64,000 nt of DNA from Sphagnum compactum. Taxonomy: Eukaryota > Bryophyta > Sphagnopsida > Sphagnales. The stretch is taken from contig OZ234503.1 in the NCBI GenBank assembly GCA_965153455.1, forward strand, positions 10,297,118 through 10,361,117. Direction: 5' to 3'. How positions within the stretch are numbered: position 1 is the stretch's first letter; each line of letters begins with the position of its first letter. This document shows positions 43,641-55,956 of this stretch, one piece after another. The notes beneath the pieces are model-generated. The model was not told the DNA's origin. It was given only the letters and a program-made list of their open reading frames with translations, and made no database searches. The position numbers were made by a program, and so were the translations under genes.

Positions 43641-46600
43641 CTGGTTAAAACCCTAAATCTCTTTTGGTTGCTTCTAAAAACTATAAATATCTGTTCCTTC
43701 TAAAACAATAGCGTCTCTGGAGTCCAAATTTAAGATTTCACAGGTTAAATATAACCACTAATTGAGGGGATTCTCTGAAGGAGGTGAAGGTACCAGTATA
43801 GATGGTGGTTGTACCTGGCACAACTACAGTAATCAGGCAAGTGGCCATTTCCCTCTTTAAATCCAGTTATATGTGGTTCGCTAAAATAGTAATAATTGCC
43901 AATTTGGCAGTGATAATCTAGGGTTCCCACTTGCAAGTGCCTGCAAGTGGGAACATCCATTATCTCGAAAAAGCAATCCTTCTCAAGAAGGGCTTGTGAA
44001 CTCCTAGCAGCTGGAACTTGAAATACCTTATTTTATTTACTGCTAGAAAAAATTTGAAGTGTGTCCAGCACTTGCAAGTAGCTGCAGGTTAGTGTCTACA
44101 ACTAGGCTGTAAATTGTTTCTTGTTCACTTAATGGTGCTGGCGACCCTTCATAAGCAGGACTGAAAGATGCATGTCTACAACCAAACGAATGTCATCTCT
44201 TAGACATCCTAGTTACATATCTTAATATCCTTCCCTCGAACCCTTGTTTGCATATCCTGATCTTAGAATAGCTTAAGCCAAACGAGACTAAAAATATTAC
44301 CAAGGAGGAAGTCACAAATCACAGCAGAAAGAAGGTTCGAAACTAGACTAGAAGTATTACTAAGGCGCCAGGCACAAATTGCAGCAGAAAATACCACTTC
44401 TATATACACTTGGGAAGGCCAGGAAGATTTCATGAGATTCCAAGAAGTTTACAAGCAGATATCATCATAACAGGGAATTGAACCAAACACAAAACACCTG
44501 GATGAACTTAAGATACCAGTACAACACAAACAGAAGTCATTAGGGCAAGGTTGGCACACTAACCGAGATTGCATAGTTTGATAGATCACACCAGGTTTGC
44601 CCGCGAGCACCACCAAATCTGTATTTGATCAGGGACTAGAGAAGCAGTATAGCACCTTAAGTTGTTCCTCTGAATATCACAAGTTGACCGAATTTCAAAC
44701 TGGCTGCCAGGGCATCCAACATCAAGCAGTATGAATCAAGATTTTGTGATTTAAAGAAACCCACAAATTTTACATTAACCTGACCTTTTGAAAGTGTGAA
44801 TCAAACAGACTCACAGCCTAAACAGACTTGAATCATATCATTTTCCTTTTATCCCTGATCATTGAAGAATCCACTTGACAACCTAGCCTCAAACAAAAAT
44901 AAGTTGTGCAGAAATTTTATTGCACACTGTTCCATAAGTTGTTTAAGGTTTCAACCTTCCAGTTGCTTCCCAATGGGAGCATGAGCACTATTAGAGATGG
45001 AGAAGTTTTAATGTAAGTGTGTGCTAACTTCTAAGCATTTGGGCAGGTTGGCCCAGATTGTAGGTAAGTGGCTCAGCTGGTGGCACTAATTACTAATGTC
45101 CCCATTCTCCATCTAACTAGGGGCTAGGCTCCACACTCTTACGATTCAACCTGGTAGCTGCCTAAGTTTGAAAACTTTTGACGCCAGCCAAATGATCAGA
45201 CCATCATTTCATCAGCCTGAGGTATGACAGGAGGTTCCAAATTATTTCCCCAGGGTCCAGAGTATCAAGTCAAATACTTAGGATAGTATTGTAACAGAAT
45301 GAAGTTTGGTACTGACACCAACGGTACCAATTACTGCACAAAAAATTAGACAAGTAATGCTTTTGCAAGTTTGACATACTGTACTTGTTGGGAATTGAAG
45401 GTGGCCGCTCCTCAGGAAGTCTACTTGAGTGAGTGCAAGACTTGCAGCTGGGTTGTTTGACTAAGAGGCATCAAGCTTGTCACACTCCAAGTCTTGTTAT
45501 CATTGATGGGAAAGGTTGCTCAAAATCTATCTGATCCCCAGAAAACCAACCAGATCTTGACTGTTAGAGGAGCTTGAAGCACAAGACTGAATGAACTGAG
45601 CACTCTGATTTGTAACACCTTCAGAGGCTCAGATCATGCTTTTTTCTATTTAGCATCTGACATCCATCTCAATAGTACGGTTCAAAAGACTAGGTGGAGG
45701 ATTGCAACGGTGATACAAAAATATAATTTATGAATCAGCTTCTCTGCTTATACTGGGGAATGGACACCTCATGATCTGTCAATCTGCAAATATGCCAACT
45801 AGATGTGTTGAAAGAAAGATAGATCTAATTGCATTTTCTCTATATGTGTCCCCATGTGTACAAGCTTGAACTCATGAGCCTTGACTCACGTAAACTGTCT
45901 CCCCATTTAGCTAAGTAAACAGATGAGAGCTGGAAAATTAATTTCTGTTATTAGGAGAAAGGCTCTCCATCTTTAGTCTAGAATTTCTCAACAGTCATGC
46001 AGGCACTGGGTTAAGTAGTAAACCTTACTCCTTTGCATGGAGTGATTCACTCTAGCTGAAAGGACTCAACCAGCACTATTTGGTCAAGCCCCCAGTGGGC
46101 GTCTATGAAGTCACTGCTAGCACTCATGAGGGTGCATGCCGGTTAACGTTGATCGAATCAGTGTGAAGGCTAATCACCGTCGAGGCGGAAATATAAACTG
46201 TTTGGATAGGCGAATCCTGCCCTACAACTTTGAGAGATGGTGGGTTTCGACAGCATCACCGCTTGGTCGAGACTCGAGACAGGAAACGAAGGTTCAAGTG
46301 TGACCCAATAATACAGCGATCATCACAATAGGCAAAGCGAAGATAAGGTAAAAAGTTCAACTCCTCAAAGACCAGCCGATGCTTCAATCAGTTCCTCTAG
46401 CAGCTTGGGACCGAAATGCGTAGGCTTCCTTTACACTCCCTGTCTTCTGTATGTTGTTTCTATGCTGAGTGCGTGCTAAGAGCAATCACCTGACAAGGTA
46501 TAACACCCCACTATGTCCGCTCGAAGGATTTCAAAAGAGAACTTAATGGAAGGACTGGGGGAAGGGCACTGGGGCTTCAAGTAAGTCAGGCCTGAGGTAT

Positions 46601-46644
46601 TTTTCAGTGAAAAAGAACACTGAGATCCATGAGGATTTGCTTAC
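43641..46644. other. Long stretch without recognised exon; possibly intronic
   Basis: Base composition is closer to the flanking gene regions than to AT-rich repeats, and it lies downstream of the minus-strand gene start at 46.6-47.05 kb, so it may hold introns and exons of that gene. I could not identify a conserved exon in it. Confidence 0.35.
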
Positions 46645-47052
46645 CTCTTGTGCAACCGAAGTCTTCGGAGCTGGTAACGATCGATCTAGCTTGGCTGGTC
46701 ATACTGGACATATCTCGAGAACTCTTTTCACCTAGTTCGTAACCGAGTGCAACAGGATAGGGAACCCTCGCTCCTGGCATAAGATCATGCGGAACACCGG
46801 CTACATGTTCGGAGCTAAGAAAAACCTTCACAATATTAATTACTTGTGCCTCTCTAGCATGGGACTCTTCTCAGTACAACAAATCTCCTCCCCTTGACGA
46901 TCTCGCTCTTCTAGCCGTACCCTATCAAATGCTCTTCATCATTCATCATCCTTGGGAACGTACGTGGCACTGGAGGGGGAATAACGAAAACGCTCTGACA
47001 ATGTCAGAAGCCACAGCTTCAATGAACAGCTAACATACCTTGCTAAGCTCAT
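46645..47052 (-). CDS. Probable 5' end of an unidentified gene (two exons)
   Basis: On the minus strand, an ATG at 47052-47050 (MSLA) is followed after four codons by a donor (AAG/GTATGT at 47039/47038). An acceptor (TTTTTCTTAG, ending 46815) opens a 170-bp exon 46814-46645 that ends in a strong donor (GTAAGC at 46644). The phases agree: the codon split across the intron reads AG/C. The joined protein starts MSLASSEHVAGVPHDLMPG and continues VPYPVALGYELGEKSSRDM; it is polar, Ser-rich and resembles no family I know. The intron is 224 bp. The frame is open upstream of the ATG for about 25 codons without another ATG. A GA microsatellite and G-boxes lie upstream, consistent with a promoter and leader. 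Later exons were not found. Confidence 0.35.
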
Positions 47053-47305
47053 TCGAAGACGTGGTGGCGCCGAGGACGCCGTCGCACTGTCAAAACTGAA
47101 CACACTTCCACTTTGCTTCGTCGCCAACAGTCCATTTAATTACCCGTCTGCTTGCAACTCCATGAAACTCTTCGCGCCCTCTCTAAACTCGCTGCACAAA
47201 GCATTCCGACAAACCTCTGAGTATGCTAGGTCGACAATCTCTAGCCACCTAGTTATAACAGCCCACTCGAGACGACGAGACCAAATCTGTCGAGGATCGG
47301 AATCT

Positions 47306-47308
<3 letters not shown>

Positions 47309-47344
<36 letters not shown>
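47309..47344. repeat. (TC)18 microsatellite
   Basis: A pure TC run; on the minus strand it is (GA)18, about 260 bp upstream of the candidate start at 47052. GA tracts are common in plant 5' leaders and core promoters. Confidence 0.95.
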
Positions 47345-47347
<3 letters not shown>

Positions 47348-48134
47348 CAAGAGCTATTGGCAACTGATAAAAAATGATGAAACCCTGCCAATCATAAATA
47401 AATCACAGCACCCAAAAAAGGGGGAAAACAAAGAACAAAATGGAAGGACCCATGTCCAAGAAGACAAAAGAACCACCTAAGAAGGCGAACCACAAAAAGT
47501 TCACAACACATCCTTCCAAGCCTCTTCACCTCCTTTCCATAAGTTCCAACTTCACTTTCCCTCTAAGAAAACGAAAGTTAAAAGTTAATACGCTAGCACC
47601 TTAGCCTCATTACGCATGAGTTCCAAATAGCAAGAAGTGGACTAGTATAGTACACTACATATGCAGATCTACGTCGCTGGAGCTGCAAGCAATATGGAAG
47701 CATTCGCACCAAACGCGTGAAAGCCAGTCAGACGCTTCTTCCTCACCTTCCTCAGCTCGCGTCTCGACGGGGTCTCCACCCACTCCCAAGCTACCTACAA
47801 CGTAAACAAGTATTTTTCGGTTTCCAAAGCCTGCTCAAACAATTAGTGACAGTTCATGAGTGCGCAGACGTTACGTGCGAAAATATAGTATTTTATTCAG
47901 CAGTTGTCCAACAAGAAAGAGAGCAGTTAAGTACTATTCCCAGTAGCGTAGCTGGAAATACAGCCCGTATACTACCGATCCGTAACAGTTCGAGTATACT
48001 TGTTCCGACGTCAGATGTTGCCTACTTACAATTGAGCGGTTGGATCAGTAATAATCCCTAATTCCAAAACTGTGTCCAGTTACTGATGAATATACTGAGA
48101 TTCTCGGTTGCTGACCAGACCACTTGTGTGTGTG

Positions 48135-48136
<2 letters not shown>
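47345..48136. other. Possible promoter region between two TC/GA tracts
   Basis: About 800 bp of moderately GC-rich DNA. A 114-codon plus-strand frame (47717-48061) starts only at GTG and has no recognisable domain, so I do not call it. Upstream position relative to the minus-strand gene suggests regulatory or leader DNA. Confidence 0.35.

Positions 48137-48138
<2 letters not shown>

Positions 48139-48170
<32 letters not shown>
48139..48170. repeat. (TC)16 microsatellite
   Basis: Second pure TC run, 830 bp from the first and on the same strand. Confidence 0.95.
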
Positions 48171-48175
<5 letters not shown>

Positions 48176-48266
48176 GTATTGAGACTTGCGGACGTAGCTG
48201 GGCACTGTACTTTACCTATAACAACAATGGTTGTTGAGGTAGAGCTGGTGCATGAGATGATAGTGC

Positions 48267-48285
48267 CACGTGAGGTCACGTGACC
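48267..48285. promoter_or_regulatory. Paired G-boxes within a 12-bp palindrome
   Basis: CACGTG occurs at 48267-48272 and 48277-48282, ten bases apart (one helical turn). The second sits in the perfect palindrome GGTCACGTGACC (48274-48285). G-boxes are bound by plant bZIP and bHLH dimers, and two in phase would allow cooperative binding. They lie about 1.2 kb upstream of the candidate minus-strand start; the target gene is an inference. Confidence 0.5.
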
Positions 48286-48289
48286 TGGA

Positions 48290-49785
48290 AGGGTAATGGC
48301 AGAGGCTTGCTTGTGTGTAGGAGGAAGAAGGGGGCGCAAGGAGTCGACTTGCTTAGTGCTTTAGGGCTCCAGGTGAATCTGCACTATTTCAAGGGATGCT
48401 GCAGACTTTAGGTTTAATGGACTTCTTCAAAGTTCAAGTAAAACCTCTCAACTAGTCTAGAAAAAAGCATTGAACTTGTACCAAAACGAACAGCAGAATA
48501 AGGGTCCATGAAGACACACTATAAGGTGATCTCGTGAGCAGCAATCCTCCCACCATTTTTTAGCAGATACAAGGGACATGATGGCAATTTAGTACTAGAT
48601 CGATCAGCTGGTTGACGAGGCAGCAGTGAGAACAAAAAGAATGTAAGTGGGGTTTGGACCTCAGTGAACTCAGAGTGTAGTAACCCCATCTCACGTGGTG
48701 ATGTTCTTTTTCTATTTCTTTTTTTCGGACCTTGGTTCCTAGGCCAACACCCGGACCTAACCAGCCAGCTTTGGTACTTTCTTGCACTACACACCCAAAG
48801 TATTATAGTGCTCCTACATTCTTTCTCTCTGATGGTTATTTGAATGGCTAATCCTCCCCATCCTTTGCAGCTACATGGTCAGACAGAAAGTCTTCTTTGG
48901 CAGCTATGTTTTTCTCGAGGTTTGACCTTATCACGGTAGTAACGCTACTAAACTTCCTCTTGGAGAACATACGTCCGGCGTCAAGGTCTAACAGAATCTG
49001 CCTAATTTGAAGGAATCCAGGTGCTATTTACATGTAATTCCTTGTTTTCATTCCTAATGTATGGCAAATTGTGCATGTGTAATTTTCCCATTCAATGGCC
49101 AAACATGAGCAAGTAAACACCATTGTTGTATTTGCTCAACAAATCAACTCATACAATTGATGAAGACCCAAAACTCTAGTTCACCTCTTGTCACTTATTA
49201 CCATACTATGACATCTTGACATTCCATGCATGTTTTCAAATTCTAAAATTTGAATTTCTTCTCACCAAGTTTACAATCTTATGACTGTTTGTAATTTATT
49301 GCATAGAAACAGAGAAGATAATTAATTTGCCCTCCCAACTCAACAAATTTAGCACATCAATGATTATCCCAGGAAATTTTAAGTGGAGCCATCTGGACCT
49401 GGAAGGTCCATGAAAGTGAAAACACAATATAATGAACCAAGATGCTAAGGTTTTTTTTTTTTTTGTATCAAATTTTTCATTTTGCATACCCAATTTATAG
49501 TCAAGTGTGTTACACATCAATAATTTCAGGTGAAAGCATAATTAGTTGGACAATTCAGATAGTCCAATATTGAACAAATTATGCAAAATAATTATGCACA
49601 ATATTGGACAACTTGGACAAACATAGGTAGTTGTTTTGGATTGCAAAAGAACTTTAAATGTAAGGCCATATCAAGAGCATTAAAATTCAAGTTTAATTAT
49701 CCATGTTTCAATAGATTTTAATGAGAATCATATTAAAAAATATGAATGAGTTATAAGAAAAAAATGAATTCATATTGGATGAAAA
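48290..49785. other. Intergenic sequence
   Basis: No supported gene. It turns strongly AT-rich after about 49.0 kb. Confidence 0.5.
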
Positions 49786-50370
49786 TATGATCAAGTGGTA
49801 CCATAAAGATTCACCTCAAGGAATGACTAAAGCATTAAAATTGGTCAAATAATATTCTTAAACCCTTTATTTTCTTTTTTTAAATATTATACATTGATTA
49901 TCTTTTTTCATGTTTATTTCAATTGCATGCCAAAATATATGGCCTTAAGTTTTCATTCAAATAAAAATATGAAAAAATTGCTACATAATTTTCTTCTTAA
50001 TTTTCATGACCCCTTCAAGAATCACAAACCTGAACTTTGAAAATTCATAACTAAATTATACTTATTCAATTAATCACTTAATAATAATAATAAATATGAT
50101 CTTAGAATATTACCTTTAAAAGTTATATATTTTTAAAACCCCCCTGAATTATGTATCAAAATCCTAACCTTGAAAAAACAATTAAAAAAACTTGTATAAT
50201 CAAAGTCTATTTACAACTCAATTAATGTATTTATCAAAAATAATATAATAACCCTTATTTAAGCCAAGCAACCAATAGTCTTAACAAAGCAATGTGGGAC
50301 TAGCCTTTCTAATGGGGTCTAATTTTTATAGCTAAATTCTTCATTCCTAAGTAGTACAAGTGCTTACAAG
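49786..50370 (+). mobile_element. MITE-like element, copy 1
   Basis: Collinear with the 62429-63077 element in the same orientation. Shared blocks: AAGTGGTACCATAAAG at the left end, TTGGTCAAATAATATTC, ATGGCCTTAAGTTTTCATT, CTTTGAAAATTCATAACTAAATTATAC and ATTAATGTATT. The right end reads TAAGTAGTACAAGTGCTTAC, a decayed form of the other copy's terminal repeat. Non-coding. Confidence 0.75.
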
Positions 50371-50900
50371 TTTACTTTCCTTCACCTAACTAGCTTGCAA
50401 TCCTTAAAGGTCTAGATAAACATTCTAGATTTATATGGCAAATGGTGTTTGATAATTGTCATAGATTTTTCATTGTGGCTTGATGTCCAAATGTAACTTG
50501 GGACACATATAATTAATGGATCATTTGTGTTTGCAACTTGAATTTTTTACTACTTTCAAAGCAAAATTTCCAAACATTTTTGTTATGCGTACAACATTCC
50601 AAGCATTGAAGCCATGATTTGTATGACAGTTAAAAGATTGGAACACATGTTGCTACATAAATCATATGGAGCTCAAGGAGCTTTTAAATGGATTCAATGA
50701 CATAAGAACATTGGGCAAGGGCATCCATGGTACATGCAACTACCAATGTGTTTAGGTTTGTGATGTTCGATCAAGAACTTTTCTAGTAGTTTAGACAAGT
50801 GTACTGCTAAGTTCTAGAAATATAAAGGGATGACTAAATTATGGCATTTATATTATGTCCCAAACCTGCCCTAGCTGAGTGGCACTCTAGATTGTGTTTA

Positions 50901-51790
50901 ATGGGTGATTGCAAGAATTATGGGGTTCATACATTGAAGCTATGCCCATTTGAACTACAAATTACCACAATTATCCATTGGCAAAGAATAAAATACGAAG
51001 TTGTTGGGTAGAATGAAAATGGTAGGGGGAAAGTTTTTTGAATGGAGTATCATAATACACACCCAAGTGAGCTCTTTGAGTATTTGAAGCTTTGTTTGAA
51101 GGCTTTTGTGGTCCACAACTTCATATCTAAGTGCCAAGACCTCTAGTTCAAGGAATCAATTTTCAATTTGCATGAGGACATAATCCTTTCTTGTGTGGAC
51201 TTTTCAGAAAACTACACACTAATGGTGAATAATGAAATACAAAACATGCACAGGCACAACTTTCAAATAAGCATTCTAGTTCATATAACTTACAGGAAAA
51301 ACCCTAACTTTGATCCAACAACTACAAAATCCAAATTCCTAAAGAAATCCACTATTATGTTTATTATGATTCCAACCATGATATTTTGTGTGTACAACAT
51401 GCATTTGTATTGCACTAAGGTTTCTTATAGAGGAGGGGATTTACACCTCTTGACATGTAGTGTGGTCAAATGGGTGCTCAAGGCAATTTAAGTTGACATG
51501 GGCATGGTATTTTGTGTTTCATTATCCTAGTACCACCTTGAGCCAAAGCAATATGGAAAAGAGGTGTCAAATGGTGTGGAACTTTTTCGCTACAAATAAT
51601 GTTAAAGGGGAGGTTGATGGAGTAGGTGTTTTATTTAAGCGAGAAGTTTCGAATGAGTAAATTAAGTCCCAAGGGAAGAAACTGCAAAATGTAGCCAAGA
51701 TTGTAGCACATCAACTTCAAATAAAGTCAAACAAGTTCCACGCAATAGATCTGTTAAATGTGTTTTTTATTTCCTTAGATTACATATTTC
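50901..51790 (+). pseudogene. Decayed DDE-like transposase with DFSENYT and SxGC motifs
   Basis: A plus-strand reading frame persists from about 50901 (GDCKNYGVHTLKLCPFELQ) through in-frame TAG, TGA and TAG codons to CVDFSENYTLMVNNEIQNMH (51195 on) and ILVHITYRKNPNFD. Two or more frameshifts follow; coding signal resumes at 51457 with WSNGCSRQF, then WNFFATNNVKGEVDGVG and FKREVSNE, then KSQGKKLQNVAKIVAHQLQ to about 51720. From memory, plant and animal transposon-derived proteins share the order DxSENY, xSDGxxxQFK, W-FFAT-HGKGxxDGxG-KR, probably a DDE-type nuclease fold. Here the second Asp reads Asn (SNGC) and the product is broken. No terminal repeats were found, so the element borders are unknown. 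Confidence 0.6.
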
Positions 51791-53673
51791 CCTCTTCTAT
51801 ATTTCTAATTCTACTTTACTGAAATCATCAACAGGTGTGGTTTATTCCCAATTTGAAAACATGCAAAAACAAAACAATAAAATTTTGCTTGCCTATTCAC
51901 CAAGAACAAAATTAATATCAACCCTCCATATAAAATCCAAAAAGAAAAGCTTTAAAATGAGAAGTATATTTGTTCCAAAAAAAACTCTAAAAGTTATAAA
52001 AAATAAAAAGAGATAGATTTCCTATCATCTTCAAAATGCCCCTATTTGTACAAAATCACAATGTTGTTTCAACTTAAACAATCAATAGTCAATATAAACT
52101 CAACATCAAATTCTAGGAATTATTTGTCACAAGTTTAAATCAATTTGTTATGTTAACAACCAGTTACTATAATAAATTGGTTACTAGTTCACATAGCAAA
52201 CTGGTTAATGTACATTTGACACATTTTGCCATGAAAACTCAAGAATTATTTTCATCCAACTTTTGACAATGTTGTCTAAACTCCACAAGTGTGTTCAGCA
52301 ATAAATTTTTAAGTTCATGAAATTGAATGTGTAAAAAATGATGAATTATTTTATATATTACAAATGAATACATCTCAAATACAAAGTACACATTTTATCA
52401 TGGACAACAAACATTACAAGATTTTTTTAATAATATATGGGGAATGGGTGCAAACGCAATAAAAGGAGCCATTAGTGCCCTTGAGGTAGTTTTTAAGTAG
52501 TCATCACAAGTTAATGTGGCAACTTGGGATTCGTCAAAAAAATTTAAGACAATGTTTTCAAATAATAATGTTTAAACTTTTTTTCACATTATTTTGTAAT
52601 TTTTTAAGCATGAATAACATTAGTTACAAATTTAAACATGTTAAAAGGGTGTAAACATGGTCAAAGGAGCTAGGGGCACCAAGGTAAAAGTCATTCTCTA
52701 AGGACTACATGTGACACATGAGATTTTTACATTGGTCTATAAATTTTTTCTTTTGTATTTTGCATTCCTAGTTTACCAGTGTGTGCTAAATATAAATATT
52801 TTTTGACTACATCTTTATATCATATATATTACGCATTCATGCTCTTTACCATATAAGAATGAATAATTTTTTTTGGGGGTGGAAGGAGGGGAGGTGGGGT
52901 ATTACATGAAGAAACATAATGTAATTTTCACATAATTTTCCAATTCCAAAAAGGACATTATTCTCCCCTATATGATAAGCAAATTTAAAACCATAAGAAC
53001 TGAATTGAATTTACACCTTATTTAGAACAACATGTTGAAAATTAATAAAAAGACTCTTTAATTGATATTATATCACCTATTTAGTTTATCCATGTTGTCG
53101 ATTGCATAAAAAATAACAACTAAATTGTTGAAAAATCATATTCAAAATTTGAGGGCAATAACAAATTTGAACCAAATGCACTTATGTGTAACAAATAAAA
53201 CTTTCATCAATTTCTTTTTCTTTTTTTCTTTCAATGATCCAAATGAATATCATGTCCAATATAGAAATGAATGATGCACATTTGATAAGAAATTTTTGAC
53301 AATCTGGATTAATAGTTTCACATTGTGCTATTGCAAACATGGAAGGGTGTATTTTCTTAGTAGTATTAACACCCTTTATGGCTCATATTATTGTGTTTGC
53401 ACCCATATGGGGAGTCAAACAACACTTTATTAAGGAGTTTGATATGGCATTGGAAAGTTCTTTTCAAAGGCTTATACATAAAGCCTTAGATTGCCCCAAT
53501 AAAATATATTTAAAAGAAGTTATGAACTACCAAAGTTTTTTTTAAGTAGAACTTGAAAATTTTGAAACACCCATTTTTGAAAACTTCAATTAAAAGCCAT
53601 TGGGATGTCACTCCCACATGGCAAGCTACGCAGTTTAATATAAGTGATAACAATGCCCACTTTATGGACTTTA
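51791..53673. other. AT-rich intergenic sequence
   Basis: No gene recognised. The one 68-codon plus-strand frame near 53339 has no family resemblance. Confidence 0.5.
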
Positions 53674-53768
53674 GGCCATGTGAGTCTTGTAAATCCATGT
53701 GAGGCCATGTGAGTCTTGTAAATCCATGTGAGGCCATGTGAGTCTTGTAAATCCATGTGAGGCCATGG
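53674..53768. repeat. 29-bp minisatellite, three exact units
   Basis: Units starting GGCCATGTGAGTCTTG at 53674, 53703 and 53732 are identical, and a fourth begins GGCCATGG at 53761. Exact identity means recent expansion. It produces a repetitive minus-strand frame of no significance. Confidence 0.95.
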
Positions 53769-54400
53769 AATTTGTTTGGCTTGAGATTGCACTAACCATA
53801 GAAGCTCTTGTTTGGTTATGGAAATTGAGATGACCAAGAGTTCAACATGAGAAATCAACTTGTCCTAGTCTTATCCTTAAGCTTTCACTTGTTTTATTTG
53901 TTCACAAAGAATTAAGGATCGCACCTTAGGTTTTTGCATTCAATTGTGAAAACCAAAATCAGGTGATCACACATCAAATTTGCAGCAGAATCTTGAGAAA
54001 ACCTTGTAAATTCTGAAGCTCACTCACACTACAATGTTCCATAGCAGCTGGAGAGCAACTGATCAGCAGCAAGTGTATGCATGTTTTGCTCAACCAGATA
54101 TCACAACAAAACTCAGGTTTGATGACCAAAACCTCACATTTCAGGCTTCTGTATATGCCACTTTACTTGTGTCCAATGTAAGACAGCCATGCTAACAAGC
54201 TTCAATCTAAGCAGAAGAAGGATGGAATTTGTCATCAAGCTTGAGAGTCTCTTAACATTCTGAGATCTGAGAGGTGGGTATTTTCTCATTGCCGTCCATA
54301 ACTTGGTTGCCAATATTTCCTTGAGGACAAACTTTGTTTCCTCTTGAGGGAACTCAATTGACAAAATAAACACAGAACCACCACGTTGACTGCTTCGAGT

Positions 54401-54473
54401 GGATTTGAACCCACCAGTTTGACTGCCATGGGTGGGTTCAAATCCATGGATCTAGCATGGATTTGAACCCACC
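54401..54473. repeat. Three GGTTCAAATCC words, two forming a perfect 18-bp stem
   Basis: GGTGGGTTCAAATCCATG (54431-54448) pairs perfectly with 54456-54473 around a 7-nt loop; a third inverted copy of the same core starts at 54401. The core GGTTCAAATCC equals the tRNA T-arm/B-box consensus, but no tRNA cloverleaf can be built here. It may be debris of a tRNA-derived SINE or a tiny inverted-repeat insertion. Confidence 0.75.
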
Positions 54474-55400
54474 ACCATTTCCAAGGATCTGAGCCATGAG
54501 CACTCTACACTATGGGCTTGATGTTAGCTTGAACAAATTTTGAAACTCTATTGGATAAGGATTTAGTTTGATAAATGTACCCATTGCCTGAGCTCATGAC
54601 CTTGCCACTCGTGAAGAACCCAGTTTGGAATGACAACACTGAGAAAATTTACAAAGTTTTCAGCAATCTTACTACATACATTTGCAGATGATCACCTGAA
54701 ACTAATCTGGCCATTTACATGTTGTAGACTGATTGATGAAAAGGAGTAATTCTAACATTCAAAGGTCAACCTCACACAAAAGATGACAGCACCCAAATTC
54801 TGGTAGACCTCCTGGTAAATTCTTATCCAACAAGCAACCAAGTTATGCTGGTTGGAAATTTTGCAGAGCTGAAGTTGATGGTACATTGTTGCCTCATCTG
54901 AGATAGACGTGTGGAACTCCATTGTCCTCAAATCTCAAACTAAAACCTTGAGACAGAAATAATATCAATGTGATCACAGAAAGGAAATCCATAGAAGCAT
55001 GGAGGATAACCCCACAAGCAGCTCATCACGTAATTGCCCTGGCCTTTATGGCAGGTTCAAACAAAATCATGAGAAATGATGAAACCATGTAACATGGCTA
55101 GGCTATATCAGTGCAAGATGAATTTGATAAAATAAAAAAGGCAGTCTATAGAGTACATCTAGGTCTCCAGCTGTCACCCACACATTGATTCCAAGTTCAA
55201 GTCAAAATTTTACAGTGAAATCCTACACTGATGCAAAGCTTCTTCCCTCTGGAGTTCTGGACAGAGGCAACAACATTATGTCAGTTCTGACCAAACCAAA
55301 AGAAAGACAACAAGAATGACAGCAGTAAATAACTTGTGAGTCCCACCGACAAAGTATCAGATTATTTGCCTTGATCACAACTCACAGTGACTTGGCTGCA
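54474..55400. other. Intergenic sequence downstream of the glycosyltransferase gene
   Basis: No coding frame recognised. Composition is closer to the gene than to the AT-rich repeats, so part may be 3' transcribed sequence of the minus-strand gene. Confidence 0.4.
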
Positions 55401-55464
55401 ATTACTCCCACTGGCTTTAGGGTTTAGTGTTTAGGGTTAAACCCTAAACCCATTACTCCCACTG
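55401..55464. repeat. Telomere-like palindromic insert flanked by 13-bp duplication
   Basis: Plant telomere words (TTTAGGG, then their complement CCCTAAA) occupy 55414-55451, arranged head to head around GGGTTAAACCC. The 13-bp ATTACTCCCACTG occurs directly before (55401-55413) and directly after (55452-55464). That looks like an insertion with target duplication, as expected when telomeric DNA is added during repair of a staggered break. Confidence 0.7.
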
Positions 55465-55956
55465 AGCTCCCAACAGTGGGTTTACATATAAGCACACCAT
55501 AATATGCTGAAAACTGAGGGAAAACAATTTCTGCAAAAACCTGTCTCCCAAGTATCTGTCACATTTTCAGAAGCAACAGAAATATGATGTTAGCTGGCAC
55601 TCAAGAGAAATAGTTAATAAAGGTGAAGTCAATAACATCCTCATTTAAGATGTGGCAAGCTTGTGAGGGTAACTTCATTTCGCTTTAGTTTGACCATGTA
55701 CAAGCAAGAATCTTAGCCAGAACATAGAGAGGCCTACATAGAGGGTAATGGTTCTGCATCCTGAACATATCTTTCAAGCACACCACTGGGGACTACTTGG
55801 ATGCAGTATATCTACTTTACCCACAGATCCAAAACTAAGAAATTTACTTGAATCTTACAGTCACCAACCCTACACACTGGGCACCAACAAGAGCACAGTG
55901 AAAATAGAGATGAAAAGCACCTCCAAATCCATGGTGAACTATGAGCACAGCTTACA
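55465..55956 (-). other. Probable 3' UTR of the glycosyltransferase gene
   Basis: Follows the stop codon on the minus strand. I see no strong polyadenylation signal, so the transcript end is unknown. Confidence 0.35.

Noticed and set aside
47717-48061. 114-codon plus-strand frame
   Set aside because: Starts only at GTG, has no recognisable domain, and lies in the likely promoter region of a minus-strand gene.
54388-54480. tRNA gene
   Set aside because: T-arm-like words are present but no acceptor, D or anticodon arms can be formed.
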